From Flavobacteriales bacterium (GTDB lineage Bacteria; Bacteroidota; Bacteroidia; Flavobacteriales; Flavobacteriaceae), in the NCBI GenBank assembly GCA_017303755.1, contig JAFLBS010000009.1, forward strand, positions 62,001 through 126,000: a DNA stretch of 64,000 nucleotides, given 5' to 3'. Position numbers and translations under genes: made by a program. The notes below the pieces were generated by a model. It was not told the origin of the DNA. It saw only the letters and a program-made list of their open reading frames with translations, and did no database searches. Of this stretch, positions 25,269 to 33,928 are shown in pieces (position 1 is the first letter of the stretch; every line of letters starts with the position of its first letter).

Positions 25269-26183
25269 TTGAAACAGACATTTTACAGTAACGGAAAACT
25301 CCTGATCACAGGCGAATATGTAGTTTTGGATGGTGCCAAAGCATTTGCATTGCCTACAAAATTCGGCCAAAATCTAACCATCGAAAAAACAGAAAACGAA
25401 CTCATTCATTGGAAAAGTATTGATGCTGATGGAAGTATTTGGTTTGAAACTACAATTCCGTTTTCATCTATAGTGAAAAAGGAGCGTTTTGACGAAACTC
25501 ACAACATCAAAAATACGTTGATTGAAATTTTGCACGAAGCGTATTTGATGAATGCTGATTTCATAACTAATTCGCAAGGTTATTCGATTCAAACCGAATT
25601 GACTTTTCCTAAATTTTGGGGATTGGGAACTTCATCCACATTAATTAACAACATTGCGCAATGGTTACAAATTGACGCTTTTGATTTATTGCGCAGAAGT
25701 TTTGGCGGAAGTGGTTACGACTTGGCTTGTGCACAAAACGATTCGCCTATTCTGTACCAATTAGTCAATGAGCAACCCGTTGTTGAATCCATCGCTTTTC
25801 AACCTTCGTTTTTAGACAAGATTCACTTTGTATACCTCAACAGAAAACAAAGCAGTAAAAGTGCAATTGCATCGTATTTGAACCAACGTGGTAACATCGA
25901 TAAAACCATTCAGAAAATTGACCGCATTACCAACACAATAATTCATGCAACAGAACCAAAAGAATTTGCTTTGGCCTTACAACAACACGAAATTGAAATG
26001 AGCTCGGTTTTAGAACTTCAAACCGTTCAGGAAGTTTTGTTCTCTGATTTTAAAGGAATCGTAAAAAGTTTGGGTGCTTGGGGCGGCGATTTTGTAATGG
26101 TCATTTCAAAAGAAAATCCAACCGATTATTTTAAAGAAAGAGGTTTTACGGTTGTACTTCCTTACAACGAAATGATTTTATAA
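25269..26183 (+). CDS. GHMP kinase, GYDIA-type (mevalonate pathway)
   Basis: A 304-residue kinase of the GHMP superfamily, in Bacteroidetes regularly next to HMG-CoA reductase, so probably a mevalonate-pathway kinase. The glycine-rich ATP loop is FWGLGTSSTLINNIAQW near residues 117-133. The family signature GYDxA is GSGYDLACAQN near 156. It must start at the TTG at 25269: an in-frame TAA at 25254 lies just upstream and the next in-frame Met is about 95 residues in, beyond conserved sequence. Which pathway step it catalyses is not settled by sequence. Confidence 0.85.
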   Translation: MKQTFYSNGKLLITGEYVVLDGAKAFALPTKFGQNLTIEKTENELIHWKSIDADGSIWFETTIPFSSIVKKERFDETHNIKNTLIEILHEAYLMNADFITNSQGYSIQTELTFPKFWGLGTSSTLINNIAQWLQIDAFDLLRRSFGGSGYDLACAQNDSPILYQLVNEQPVVESIAFQPSFLDKIHFVYLNRKQSSKSAIASYLNQRGNIDKTIQKIDRITNTIIHATEPKEFALALQQHEIEMSSVLELQTVQEVLFSDFKGIVKSLGAWGGDFVMVISKENPTDYFKERGFTVVLPYNEMIL

Positions 26184-26187
26184 AAGA

Positions 26188-26222
26188 AATCCCGACTGCT
26201 AATGCAATCGGGATTGTTTTTA
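26188..26222 (+). terminator. Bidirectional terminator between GHMP kinase and PpiD-like gene
   Basis: Arms 26188-26199 and 26204-26215 pair over 12 bases with one mismatch and a 4-base loop, followed by GTTTTTATT. It starts five bases after the kinase stop codon. The convergent foldase gene ends 20 bases further on. Confidence 0.8.
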
Positions 26223-26242
26223 TTAAATATAACCTTTATCTA

Positions 26243-28342
26243 TTAATAAAATTCTACTCTTTTATCTTCAATTTTTGCTTTGTCTTTTAATGCTGGAATA
26301 ACTCTACCTGCAGCTTGTTGAGCCATTGGTTTTAATTTATTCACATAGGCATCATGTTTAACCAATTTTGGTGCTTTTACAACCGATTTTGTTTTAATAA
26401 CATAAACACCTGCATTTCCTTCAACTGGAGCAGAAACTTTGTTTGCTGCTGTACCGAAAGCAATACCTACTACTTTTGGTTCCATTCCAACATTAGGAAT
26501 CATAGCGTTTTCAATAGTTAAATCAGTAGCTTGTTGAACGGCAACTTTGTTTGCTGAAGCGATAGCCTCAAGAGAAGCACCTTTCATTTTAGCCATAATT
26601 TTCTCAGCTTTCTTTTCGTTTTTAACAATGAATTCAATCATTGGTTTTGCTTCTTCAACTGTCATCAAACCTTCTTCATTAATTTTAGAAAGCTTTGCAA
26701 TCACATGACCTACATTCACAATTTCGAAACGTTTTACATCTCCAACATTAGTATCATCGCTGTACGCCCATTTAACAATTTGTCTTTGATTACCCACCGA
26801 ACCAAAAGCTTCATCCATTGGTTTTGCTTTGATTGCTGGATTAACTGTTAATTTTGCCGCTTTTGCAACAGCTGCAAAGTCTTTACCATTAGCATCCATT
26901 TCAAATTTGGTAGCTGTAGCATATACGTTGTTTGTAGTAGTTTCAGAAGGATCAATACGTTGTCCAACAGTAGCTAATAAAACAGCATCTTGTTTATCAG
27001 TAACATTAATAATATGATATCCAAATTCAGATTCTACTAAACCAATTTTACCAATTGGGTTTCCGAATACGAAATCATTGAATGGTTTCACCATTTGGTT
27101 TGGACCAAAATAACCCAAATCACCACCTTGTTGAGCAGAAGAATCATCTGAATTAGTTAAAGCCAACATCATGAAACTTCCAGGATTAGCTTGAGCTTGA
27201 GCCAATAAACTTTGTGCTTTTGCTAACGCTTGCTCTTTGGTTCTTTTTTCTTTTTTCTGAACTCGGTCAATTCCTTCCCAACTAATCAAGATGTGACTTG
27301 CTTTTACTTTAGCACCTGATTTTCTTCCCATAGCTTTAGAAATACAATAGTATTTTCCGTTCATGTATGGACCATAAATTTGACCTACTGGCAAATTGAA
27401 CAATTGCTCAGCGCTTTCAACTGGTAATTCTTGTTTTGTTTTGTAGATAGAATCAAATGGAATGTCAGAATTTTTAGAAACATATTCAGCTACATTAGAA
27501 GCAGAGCTAAAGCTAGGAACAGTATCGTTTTTACCCGTTTCTTGATTATAAACTACATCACCAACTAACAACTTGTTGACTTTGTCTTTCACTTCTTTTT
27601 CATCCGCAGCAGATGGTTTATCTTCAATAACTACATACTCGATTTCACGTGTACCATCCGATTTGAATCTCTTTGGATGTTTTTTCATGTAGTTCATATA
27701 ATCTTCATCGGTAACTTTGATGTCGCTATCTTTAATTGAAGCAAAAGGAACTGATACAAAATCAAAACTAACTTTATTTGTTTCTAATTCGTATTTGAAT
27801 TTACCTTCAGCATCAGTAGTATACATTCCACCTTTTATAAGTGAGCTGTAGATTTGATATTTTGAATTTAAAATTGCATCTTTTTCACGATCGCCTAATA
27901 ATTTAGCTTGCTCTGGATTTGATTTAAAGAATTCTTTGAACTTTTTAATATCAAATTTACCCGCTGCATTTTGGAAAGCAGGATTTTGACCAATATTAGG
28001 ATCATTTTTGAAATTTTCAATAATGTGACTTTCACCCGCTCTGATTCCTAATTTTTCAAATTCTTCTGTCAAAAGAGCTATTGAAACTTCTTGTTCCCAT
28101 ACTTGATTTGCGGCTTGAACACTCGTCATACCTTGACCTTGTTGTCCATTCTTTTCAAGGTTCGCCACTTTCACTCTAAAATCTTCGTAGATAATGTCTT
28201 TACCGTTAATACTTCCAACATCATTTGAAAAAGAAGTGTAATTATTTGAGAAGAAATCTTGTACTACAAAAGCAAGCAAAGCAAAGCCAATAACACCCAA
28301 AAGTATGCCTGAACGATTTCTAATTTTTTGTAAAACTGCCAT
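26243..28342 (-). CDS. PpiD/SurA-type peptidylprolyl isomerase, membrane anchored
   Basis: A 699-residue periplasmic folding factor. A single N-terminal membrane segment (about 12-30) anchors it, followed by a SurA_N-like chaperone domain (about 40-340) and a parvulin PPIC domain at about 345-450 (KASHILISWEG, GGDLGYFGPNQMVKPFNDFV, ESEFGYHIINV). A second helical chaperone region forms the C-terminus. The layout is that of PpiD rather than soluble SurA. It ends the envelope gene cluster; a 107-base spacer with its own promoter-like element separates it from the CNNM gene. Confidence 0.92.
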   Translation of the reverse strand: MAVLQKIRNRSGILLGVIGFALLAFVVQDFFSNNYTSFSNDVGSINGKDIIYEDFRVKVANLEKNGQQGQGMTSVQAANQVWEQEVSIALLTEEFEKLGIRAGESHIIENFKNDPNIGQNPAFQNAAGKFDIKKFKEFFKSNPEQAKLLGDREKDAILNSKYQIYSSLIKGGMYTTDAEGKFKYELETNKVSFDFVSVPFASIKDSDIKVTDEDYMNYMKKHPKRFKSDGTREIEYVVIEDKPSAADEKEVKDKVNKLLVGDVVYNQETGKNDTVPSFSSASNVAEYVSKNSDIPFDSIYKTKQELPVESAEQLFNLPVGQIYGPYMNGKYYCISKAMGRKSGAKVKASHILISWEGIDRVQKKEKRTKEQALAKAQSLLAQAQANPGSFMMLALTNSDDSSAQQGGDLGYFGPNQMVKPFNDFVFGNPIGKIGLVESEFGYHIINVTDKQDAVLLATVGQRIDPSETTTNNVYATATKFEMDANGKDFAAVAKAAKLTVNPAIKAKPMDEAFGSVGNQRQIVKWAYSDDTNVGDVKRFEIVNVGHVIAKLSKINEEGLMTVEEAKPMIEFIVKNEKKAEKIMAKMKGASLEAIASANKVAVQQATDLTIENAMIPNVGMEPKVVGIAFGTAANKVSAPVEGNAGVYVIKTKSVVKAPKLVKHDAYVNKLKPMAQQAAGRVIPALKDKAKIEDKRVEFY

Positions 28343-28373
28343 TTTTATATTTGTTAATTTTTATTTCAGTTTG

Positions 28374-28402
28374 CGAAAATACAATTATCTGTGAAATAAC
28401 AA
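28374..28402 (-). promoter_or_regulatory. Candidate promoter of the PpiD-like gene
   Basis: On the minus strand a TTG (28402-28400) is followed after 18 bases by TATTTTCG (28381-28374), one base off the TAnnTTTG consensus. The expected start is about 26 bases before the ATG at 28342. Confidence 0.4.
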
Positions 28403-28449
28403 TAAATCTAAAGTGAATTTTATCAATAAAATTTGATTTTTATCGAAAA

Positions 28450-29709
28450 TTAATCCGATACTGTCATTTTAACCAATTCTATTTTATTATTTGAAGCTTC
28501 TTCGATGTAAAATTGAAAATTATTTATCACAATTACCTCTCCTTTTTGCGGAATTTCTTTTGAAAAATTCACTATGAATCCCCCCAAAGTTCCATACGAA
28601 TCACTTTCGGGAATTTCAAAATCATATTCTTCATTCAAATAATTGACATCCAAACGAGTAGAGAAAATATAATTATGATTATCGAGTTTTGTTTCCGTTA
28701 ATTGTTCGTCTTCATCGTGTTCATCATCAATTTCACCAAAAAGTTCTTCTATTATATCTTCAACGGTAATTATACCTGAAGTTCCGCCGTATTCATCAAG
28801 GACAACTGCCACACTTTTTCTTTTTTTGGTTAACAGATTGAGGACATCTTTAATTAAAATGGTTTCCGGAATGAACTCTACTGGAATCATACTATTCTTG
28901 ATTGTTCGGGGTTTTTTGAACAATTCAAAAGAATGAACATAACCCAAAATACTATCGAACGTATTTTGATAAATAAGCAGTTTTGAATAACCTGTTTGGA
29001 TGAATTTTTCTCTTAATTGCGACACTGAACTGTGAATTTCTACGGCTACCAATTCGGTTCGCGGTGTCATAATATCACGTGCTTTTACTGTTGAAAATTC
29101 GAGAGCATTTTGAAAAATCTGTATCTCTGAATCTACATTTTCCTGGTTTGAAAATGAGTTAATTTGCTCGTTGATGAAATTCTCTAATTCAACTTTACTA
29201 AAAAGAGATTGTTGAGAATTGACATTTGATTTAAAAAATCGAGCCAAAATAGTATCCGAAATCCAAATAGTAAAAGACGAAAAATAATTTAGAATTCGGT
29301 AGAAAAAATACGCTGGGAAAGACAAATATTTAATCAGAGAATTGGAAAAAACCTGAAACAACAACTTCGAAATGAACTCGGTTGTGATGATTATAATTAT
29401 AGTTGAAACCACAATCTGTGTTAAAAACAATTGCCATGAATTGAGTTCCAGATTTTGCACAACACTCCATTTAGGAATAATTGCACTGATGTAAAACCCA
29501 TACACAACAATTGCAATTGTATTGCCCAACAACAATGTGGCAAGGAATTTTGATGGATTTAGAGTGAGTTTTGCGACGAAATTTGAGAAGAAATTATGCT
29601 GCTTTTTTTCGATTTCTAAGTAAATTTTATTGGATGAAATATAGGCGATTTCCATTCCTGAAAAAAAGGCAATTAGTAATAGACATATTATTACTATTGG
29701 TAATTCCAT
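28450..29709 (-). CDS. CNNM/CBS-domain (hemolysin C-like) membrane protein
   Basis: This 419-residue protein has an N-terminal CNNM (DUF21) domain with about four membrane segments (1-160), a CBS pair (about 205-325, starting at VKARDIMTPRTELVAVE and containing VLDEYGGTSGIITVEDIIEE) and a C-terminal CorC/HlyC domain (about 345-415). Homologs act in Mg/Co ion handling; the hemolysin name is historical. GldE of gliding motility belongs to the same superfamily, but gldD and ssb are not here, so this is a different paralog. It starts directly after the stop codon of a 70-residue membrane protein, with no base between. Confidence 0.9.
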   Translation of the reverse strand: MELPIVIICLLLIAFFSGMEIAYISSNKIYLEIEKKQHNFFSNFVAKLTLNPSKFLATLLLGNTIAIVVYGFYISAIIPKWSVVQNLELNSWQLFLTQIVVSTIIIIITTEFISKLLFQVFSNSLIKYLSFPAYFFYRILNYFSSFTIWISDTILARFFKSNVNSQQSLFSKVELENFINEQINSFSNQENVDSEIQIFQNALEFSTVKARDIMTPRTELVAVEIHSSVSQLREKFIQTGYSKLLIYQNTFDSILGYVHSFELFKKPRTIKNSMIPVEFIPETILIKDVLNLLTKKRKSVAVVLDEYGGTSGIITVEDIIEELFGEIDDEHDEDEQLTETKLDNHNYIFSTRLDVNYLNEEYDFEIPESDSYGTLGGFIVNFSKEIPQKGEVIVINNFQFYIEEASNNKIELVKMTVSD

Positions 29710-29922
29710 TTACTCATTGGGTTTGTTTTGTCCTTGTTGGTTTTTACGATCTTCAAAACGCTTTCCAAAATTTCTTCGGAAAAAATACATGAAAATAGCC
29801 AATGCCGCTAACACAAGACTTAGTGTATAGTCTTGACCTTGATTCCATTTGGTAACAGCATCGTAAATCATGATGAGACCAACAACTAAATAAATGTATT
29901 TTGTAATGTTAAGATAATTCAT
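29710..29922 (-). CDS. Small two-helix membrane protein, unknown
   Basis: A 70-residue protein with two hydrophobic helices (about 7-23 and 33-48) joined by a short polar loop (TKWNQGQDYT), then a basic/Gln-rich tail (RRNFGKRFEDRKNQQGQ). I do not recognise a family. Placement is tight: 2 bases after lptC and zero bases before the CNNM gene. This fixes it as an operon member and supports its being real despite its size. Confidence 0.75.
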   Translation of the reverse strand: MNYLNITKYIYLVVGLIMIYDAVTKWNQGQDYTLSLVLAALAIFMYFFRRNFGKRFEDRKNQQGQNKPNE

Positions 29923-29924
29923 TT

Positions 29925-30473
29925 TTAAGGTTTTTGATATACTTGCCCCGAAATTCGTTGCGAATTGATGATTTTAAAATCTTTACTAAAGTCGACACCT
30001 TGTCCGGTTGAATTTCCTTTTGGATCCGTAAATTTATAACTTTTTTCGGTATAAAACCACTCGTTCATTTGGTCGTAAAACATTTGATCGGTTTCGAGCA
30101 ATTGTCCATCGTCATTTCTGATTTTCACATTGCCTTGTAAGTCGATAATTTTGGTTTCTTTATAACTTACTGCGTAATTAGAAGTTACGTACGTCTTTTT
30201 CCCATTGTTATCATAAATGGTCAAATTAATCCCTTTTGGAAATTCGGTAAACGGAAAATCAACCGCTCCAAATTCGAGCATTTTTGGGGTAATGAGTACG
30301 GCTTGAATTTTGCCCGAATCGGTGTATTTTAGGTTAATCGAATCGGCGTCGGTACTTGGAGTAAATTCGGAGAAATTTGATTTTTGAACTTCTCTAAAAT
30401 TGCTTTCACAAGAAAAAAGAGTAATCAAAAAAAGAAAAGGAAAAACAAGTATGTTTATTTTATAACGACTCAT
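29925..30473 (-). CDS. lptC: LPS export protein LptC, lipoprotein form
   Basis: LptC is the periplasmic bridge that passes lipopolysaccharide from LptBFG to LptA. The 182-residue product begins MSRYKINILVFP and ends its signal with a lipobox-like FSC near residue 23, as in Bacteroidetes LptC lipoproteins. The body is the OstA-like beta-jellyroll pattern (TYVTSNYAVSYKETKIIDLQ, GNVKIRNDDGQLLETDQMFY, EKSYKFTDPKGNSTGQG). The frame stays open to a TTG at 30485, but the ATG at 30473 lies one base after the TPR gene and is preferred. Confidence 0.88.
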   Translation of the reverse strand: MSRYKINILVFPFLFLITLFSCESNFREVQKSNFSEFTPSTDADSINLKYTDSGKIQAVLITPKMLEFGAVDFPFTEFPKGINLTIYDNNGKKTYVTSNYAVSYKETKIIDLQGNVKIRNDDGQLLETDQMFYDQMNEWFYTEKSYKFTDPKGNSTGQGVDFSKDFKIINSQRISGQVYQKP

Positions 30474-30474
30474 T

Positions 30475-31737
30475 TTAAAATTCAACGGTTTCGTTAAGCC
30501 AGCAATCGATAGTTACTTTATTATCGGATTTTTTTATTTGTTCTTTTTCTTTATCCGTAAAAGCAAATTTCTTATACTGATCTGATAGTGCATTTGATGC
30601 AGGTTTCAAACTTGGTTGAACTTCTGATGCTTTTTGAGCATACTTATTGGCTAAATAGTATACTGTTTTCTGCTCGATTGGTGTTGTTCCACATTCTTGA
30701 GCTGCGCTTGAATACAAATTGGCCAAGAACAAATAATTCTCTCCGTTGGTTGCATCATTTTGAATAGACAATAAAGCCGATTCTTTGGCGAGTTTCTTAT
30801 CAAACCCAAATAAAATTGATGCGTTAGTTGCATAGATTTTGGCTTTCTCTTGTTTATCTGAAGCTAATTCGGCTGCTTGTTTAAGATAATCTACCGCTTT
30901 TTCACGATTGTTATTTTTTAGGTTAAATGCACCTAAAGCATAAGCCGATTTGGAACTTGGTTGTACAGTGTGTAAATAGTAAGCAACCTGACCAAAAATA
31001 GCTTTATCCGAACATTTTTCCATCATTAAATCGACAGTCGAACTCAACCAAGCTGCATTATCTTTATTTTGTTTGAGGTTTCGTTCAGCATAATCGGTTA
31101 AATTTTCGACTGTAAGGTAATTTTTCACCATTGAATTTACGCTAATTCTTACGTTTTCAAACTCAATGGCATTATTTGCCGAAAGCGTTTTGTTTTTATC
31201 AATAACTGAGACAACTTGCGCGTATTTATCCAACATTCGATCAAAACTAGTATCTTCTCCACTTTTGTAATTTTCATTAAACAGTTTGAAGTACGTATAT
31301 AATGAAAGTGAATTAACAAATTGGAATTTATCTTTGGCAAAAGCTTTATCGAATAGTTTGAATGTTTCCTCGTCGGTTCCCATTCCGTATTCGTAATAAA
31401 TAGTTGCTTTATTTATTAAGTTATTGCTCGTATTATTTGGGAAAAATTCATCGTGTTTATCGTAAAGAGCTATCAATTCTTTGACTGCTTTTTCTTTATC
31501 ATCATTGGTTGCCAAATCGATTTCATTTTGAATTACTTTAGCACCAAGTAAGTATAAATTTTCGTCTTTTGTTGGACATTTGCTCAGTAGTAATTTCACT
31601 TTAATTGAAGCTTCTTTAAAATTTTGAGCTTCAACTAATTCTGCCAATTCTTGTTGAGTTGCAACGCAATTGATTTCTTGGGATTGAATACATCCGAAGC
31701 TGACTAGCGTAAAAAATAAAATCAATTTTGTTTTCAT
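30475..31737 (-). CDS. Exported tetratricopeptide-repeat protein
   Basis: A 420-residue protein with a signal peptide (about 1-19 from MKTKLILFFTLVSFGCIQSQ) and TPR-like helical pairs over most of its length, clearest at about 255-345 (SAYALGAFNLKNNNREKAVDYLKQA, EKAKIYATNASILFGF). The role is unknown, probably as a scaffold in the envelope. ATG at 31737 is chosen because it begins the signal peptide; the longer frame from TTG at 31776 would place a hydrophilic stretch before it. It lies between an outer-membrane protein gene and lptC, 11 bases and 1 base away respectively. Confidence 0.82.
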   Translation of the reverse strand: MKTKLILFFTLVSFGCIQSQEINCVATQQELAELVEAQNFKEASIKVKLLLSKCPTKDENLYLLGAKVIQNEIDLATNDDKEKAVKELIALYDKHDEFFPNNTSNNLINKATIYYEYGMGTDEETFKLFDKAFAKDKFQFVNSLSLYTYFKLFNENYKSGEDTSFDRMLDKYAQVVSVIDKNKTLSANNAIEFENVRISVNSMVKNYLTVENLTDYAERNLKQNKDNAAWLSSTVDLMMEKCSDKAIFGQVAYYLHTVQPSSKSAYALGAFNLKNNNREKAVDYLKQAAELASDKQEKAKIYATNASILFGFDKKLAKESALLSIQNDATNGENYLFLANLYSSAAQECGTTPIEQKTVYYLANKYAQKASEVQPSLKPASNALSDQYKKFAFTDKEKEQIKKSDNKVTIDCWLNETVEF

Positions 31738-31748
31738 AATCCTCGATA

Positions 31749-32987
31749 TTAGTTGTATTTTCTTCTTTGGAACCAACTATCATTAAACGAAAAACCTACC
31801 GATATATTGCTGTAGTTTTCTTCAATCAAACCAGCATTAGTAGTTCCTTTTTTACCCAATTCAACTCCGATATTAATATTAGAAAATGTTCCGCTCAAAG
31901 GCAATCCGAAACCGAAAGTTACAGCGCGGTCTAAAATGGATAAATTATTGATAACTAAACCAGTGTTTTCATATCTAAATCCAGCTCTATAATTCACTCT
32001 ACTCCAATAACTTGTAAAGGAAGTGTATTTAGGAACATAAAAACCTCCAACACTATATCGTAACGAATTTTCGTATTTGACGTTGGAAAGATTTTGAGCT
32101 CTATTTCCAAAATCACTTGTAGATTGGCTTGTTACTTGTACACCAACAGCCCATTTTTTTAATTCTCCGACACTAGTACCCAATGTTATTTTGGAAGGCA
32201 TTTTTAATTTTGAATCAGGAACCACAACATCTAAATCATCATAAACTAATTCTTGACCATTTCCAGCATACTGAAGCACAGCGATATTTCGAGCGTTTTC
32301 TAGATTCAAATTTGTTTCTGGCGTATACGACAATCCAGAAAAAATGGAAAGTTTATTGGTCAATTTTGCTTTATGAGAAATTCCAAAATTAAAACTAAAA
32401 CCACCAATAGAAGATGTGTTTATTTCTCTTGTACTGGTTTCTATAGTTGCTACCGAAGTATTGGTTGTTTCAATTTCACCAAAGTTATAATTTACTTCAC
32501 CACCAACATTGAATTGGTTATTCAATTTAAAACTTACTGCTGTATATACTCTATTTACTCCTCCTTTTCCGCTGAAAGAATTGGCATTGTCTGAATTAGC
32601 TTTGTAAATATTATACCCAACAGACGAATACGGCAATAAACCAAAACCGACTGCAAAACGTTTAGCAGGTAAAACTACCGACAAATAATCGATTGTAGTT
32701 CGTTGCGCTTTTTCTTTTTGAGTATTTGTTTTAAGTACAGTTGGTGAAAAAGTTCCTGCTGCAGAAAAAGTAGTCAATTTTACATTAGACATCATTGCAG
32801 GATTTTGCAAATTAATGTGAATACTATCAGGTATAACACTTATTTCACCCATTGAGCGGTTTTCGATAGTTCCTCTAAATCGGATGTCTCCAATTCCGAA
32901 ATAAGAATAAGGAGAAGAAGTACCTTCTTGAGCAAAAGAACAGAATGAAATTAATAATAATAGGCTAAGAAAAAAATTTTTAATCAT
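31749..32987 (-). CDS. Predicted outer-membrane beta-barrel protein
   Basis: A 412-residue protein with a signal peptide (1-19, SFCSFAQ) and alternating hydrophobic/polar strands ending in an aromatic-rich C-terminal part (SFNDSWFQRRKYN). The opening GTSSPYSYFGIGDIRFRGTI and NLQNPAMMSNVKLTTFSAAG resemble flavobacterial proteins related to the FadL/PorV-like barrel group, but I cannot name it. It overlaps coaX by 8 bases and precedes the TPR gene and lptC, so these genes share a message; a role in outer-membrane biogenesis is inferred from context only. Confidence 0.78.
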   Translation of the reverse strand: MIKNFFLSLLLLISFCSFAQEGTSSPYSYFGIGDIRFRGTIENRSMGEISVIPDSIHINLQNPAMMSNVKLTTFSAAGTFSPTVLKTNTQKEKAQRTTIDYLSVVLPAKRFAVGFGLLPYSSVGYNIYKANSDNANSFSGKGGVNRVYTAVSFKLNNQFNVGGEVNYNFGEIETTNTSVATIETSTREINTSSIGGFSFNFGISHKAKLTNKLSIFSGLSYTPETNLNLENARNIAVLQYAGNGQELVYDDLDVVVPDSKLKMPSKITLGTSVGELKKWAVGVQVTSQSTSDFGNRAQNLSNVKYENSLRYSVGGFYVPKYTSFTSYWSRVNYRAGFRYENTGLVINNLSILDRAVTFGFGLPLSGTFSNINIGVELGKKGTTNAGLIEENYSNISVGFSFNDSWFQRRKYN

Positions 32988-33711
32988 TTTGATTGTATTG
33001 AAATGTTTGGTTCAGACTTTCTAATAAGAAATTTGAATTGGCAAAGATGGTATTTTTTAATCGTTTAGCCAAAAAATCTGCATCGCCACCCGTTAAAATT
33101 ATGATAAAGTTTTTTTGATTTTCTGAATAATTGTTAACAAACCCTTCAATTTCAAAAGTCAGTCCGTTGATTACGCCCGAATGAATGGATTGATGGGTTG
33201 AATTCCCGATGGTTTTTTGAGGTTCTTCTTTAGTCAAAAGAGGAAGTTTAGCGGTATAATTATTCAATGCTTCGTAGCGCAATCGGATTCCGGGTGAAAT
33301 CGCTCCACCAAGATAATTGTCATTCTCATCTATATAATCATAAGTCACACAAGTTCCAGCATCAATAACCAATCGATTGGTGTTTGGAAAACGCAAAACC
33401 GCACCCGCTGCGAGTACCATTCTATCAATTCCTAGCGTTGTTGGGGTTTCGTATTGATTAGTAAACGGAAAATTCATTTCACGGGAAACGAAAAACAATT
33501 TATAGTTAGAATTTAAGAATAAAAAACTGTCTTTTCCAATTTTTGACACACTGGAAACCACTATATTTTGAATAGTTGCATTTTTTTTCAAAATACTTTC
33601 AATTGATTTTTGCCAATTATCGTAATTGATAATTTCCTTTGATTGTAGTGTATCTTGCTCAAAAACAGCCGCTTTAATTTTGGTGTTCCCAATATCAATA
33701 ATTAGATTCAT
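32980..33711 (-). CDS. coaX: Type III pantothenate kinase
   Basis: CoaX phosphorylates pantothenate in the first step of coenzyme A synthesis. The 243-residue protein has the ASKHA-fold phosphate-1 motif IDIGNTKIKAAVFE at the N-terminus, the adenosine-side segment TPTTLGIDRMVLAAGAV, and the type III hallmark LVIDAGTCVTYDYID with GGAISPGIRLRYEAL. Length fits the family. It is first in the minus-strand run leading to lptC and lies divergent from tRNA-Phe; an 8-base overlap couples it to the barrel-protein gene. Confidence 0.94.
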   Translation of the reverse strand: MNLIIDIGNTKIKAAVFEQDTLQSKEIINYDNWQKSIESILKKNATIQNIVVSSVSKIGKDSFLFLNSNYKLFFVSREMNFPFTNQYETPTTLGIDRMVLAAGAVLRFPNTNRLVIDAGTCVTYDYIDENDNYLGGAISPGIRLRYEALNNYTAKLPLLTKEEPQKTIGNSTHQSIHSGVINGLTFEIEGFVNNYSENQKNFIIILTGGDADFLAKRLKNTIFANSNFLLESLNQTFQYNQND

Positions 33712-33729
33712 TCCTTATGATTTGAAATG

Positions 33730-33737
33730 CAAAGTTA
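33730..33737 (-). promoter_or_regulatory. Candidate -7 element of coaX
   Basis: Read on the minus strand, TAACTTTG matches TAnnTTTG and lies 18 bases before the coaX ATG. No clear TTTG sits at the standard distance upstream, so only the -7 half is supported. Confidence 0.4.
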
Positions 33738-33762
33738 CAAATAGATTTTTTTTAAAATTTGT

Positions 33763-33793
33763 TTTGGATAAATTAAAAATCGTTCTATATTTG
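33763..33793 (+). promoter_or_regulatory. Promoter of tRNA-Phe
   Basis: TTTG (33763-33766), a 19-base spacer and TATATTTG (33786-33793) give an exact Bacteroidetes primary-sigma promoter. The predicted start is about 12-15 bases before the mature tRNA 5' end. Confidence 0.85.
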
Positions 33794-33812
33794 CACCCTC
33801 ATAAGAGAAGAA

Positions 33813-33885
<73 letters not shown>

Positions 33886-33895
33886 CTTAAATTAA

Positions 33896-33928
33896 AAAAG
33901 CCCTAAGTATTTTAGGGCTTTTTTTTTA
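33896..33928 (+). terminator. Bidirectional terminator, tRNA-Phe / AsmA-family gene
   Basis: A perfect 11-base stem (AAAAGCCCTAA at 33896-33906 with TTAGGGCTTTT at 33912-33922) and a 5-base loop have a T-run on both strands. It begins 10 bases after the tRNA and 6 bases beyond the stop of the convergent AsmA-family gene. Confidence 0.88.

Noticed and set aside
28450-29709. GldE of the gliding motility machinery
   Set aside because: Same superfamily, but its usual partners gldD and ssb are absent and the neighbours are lptC and ppiD-like genes.
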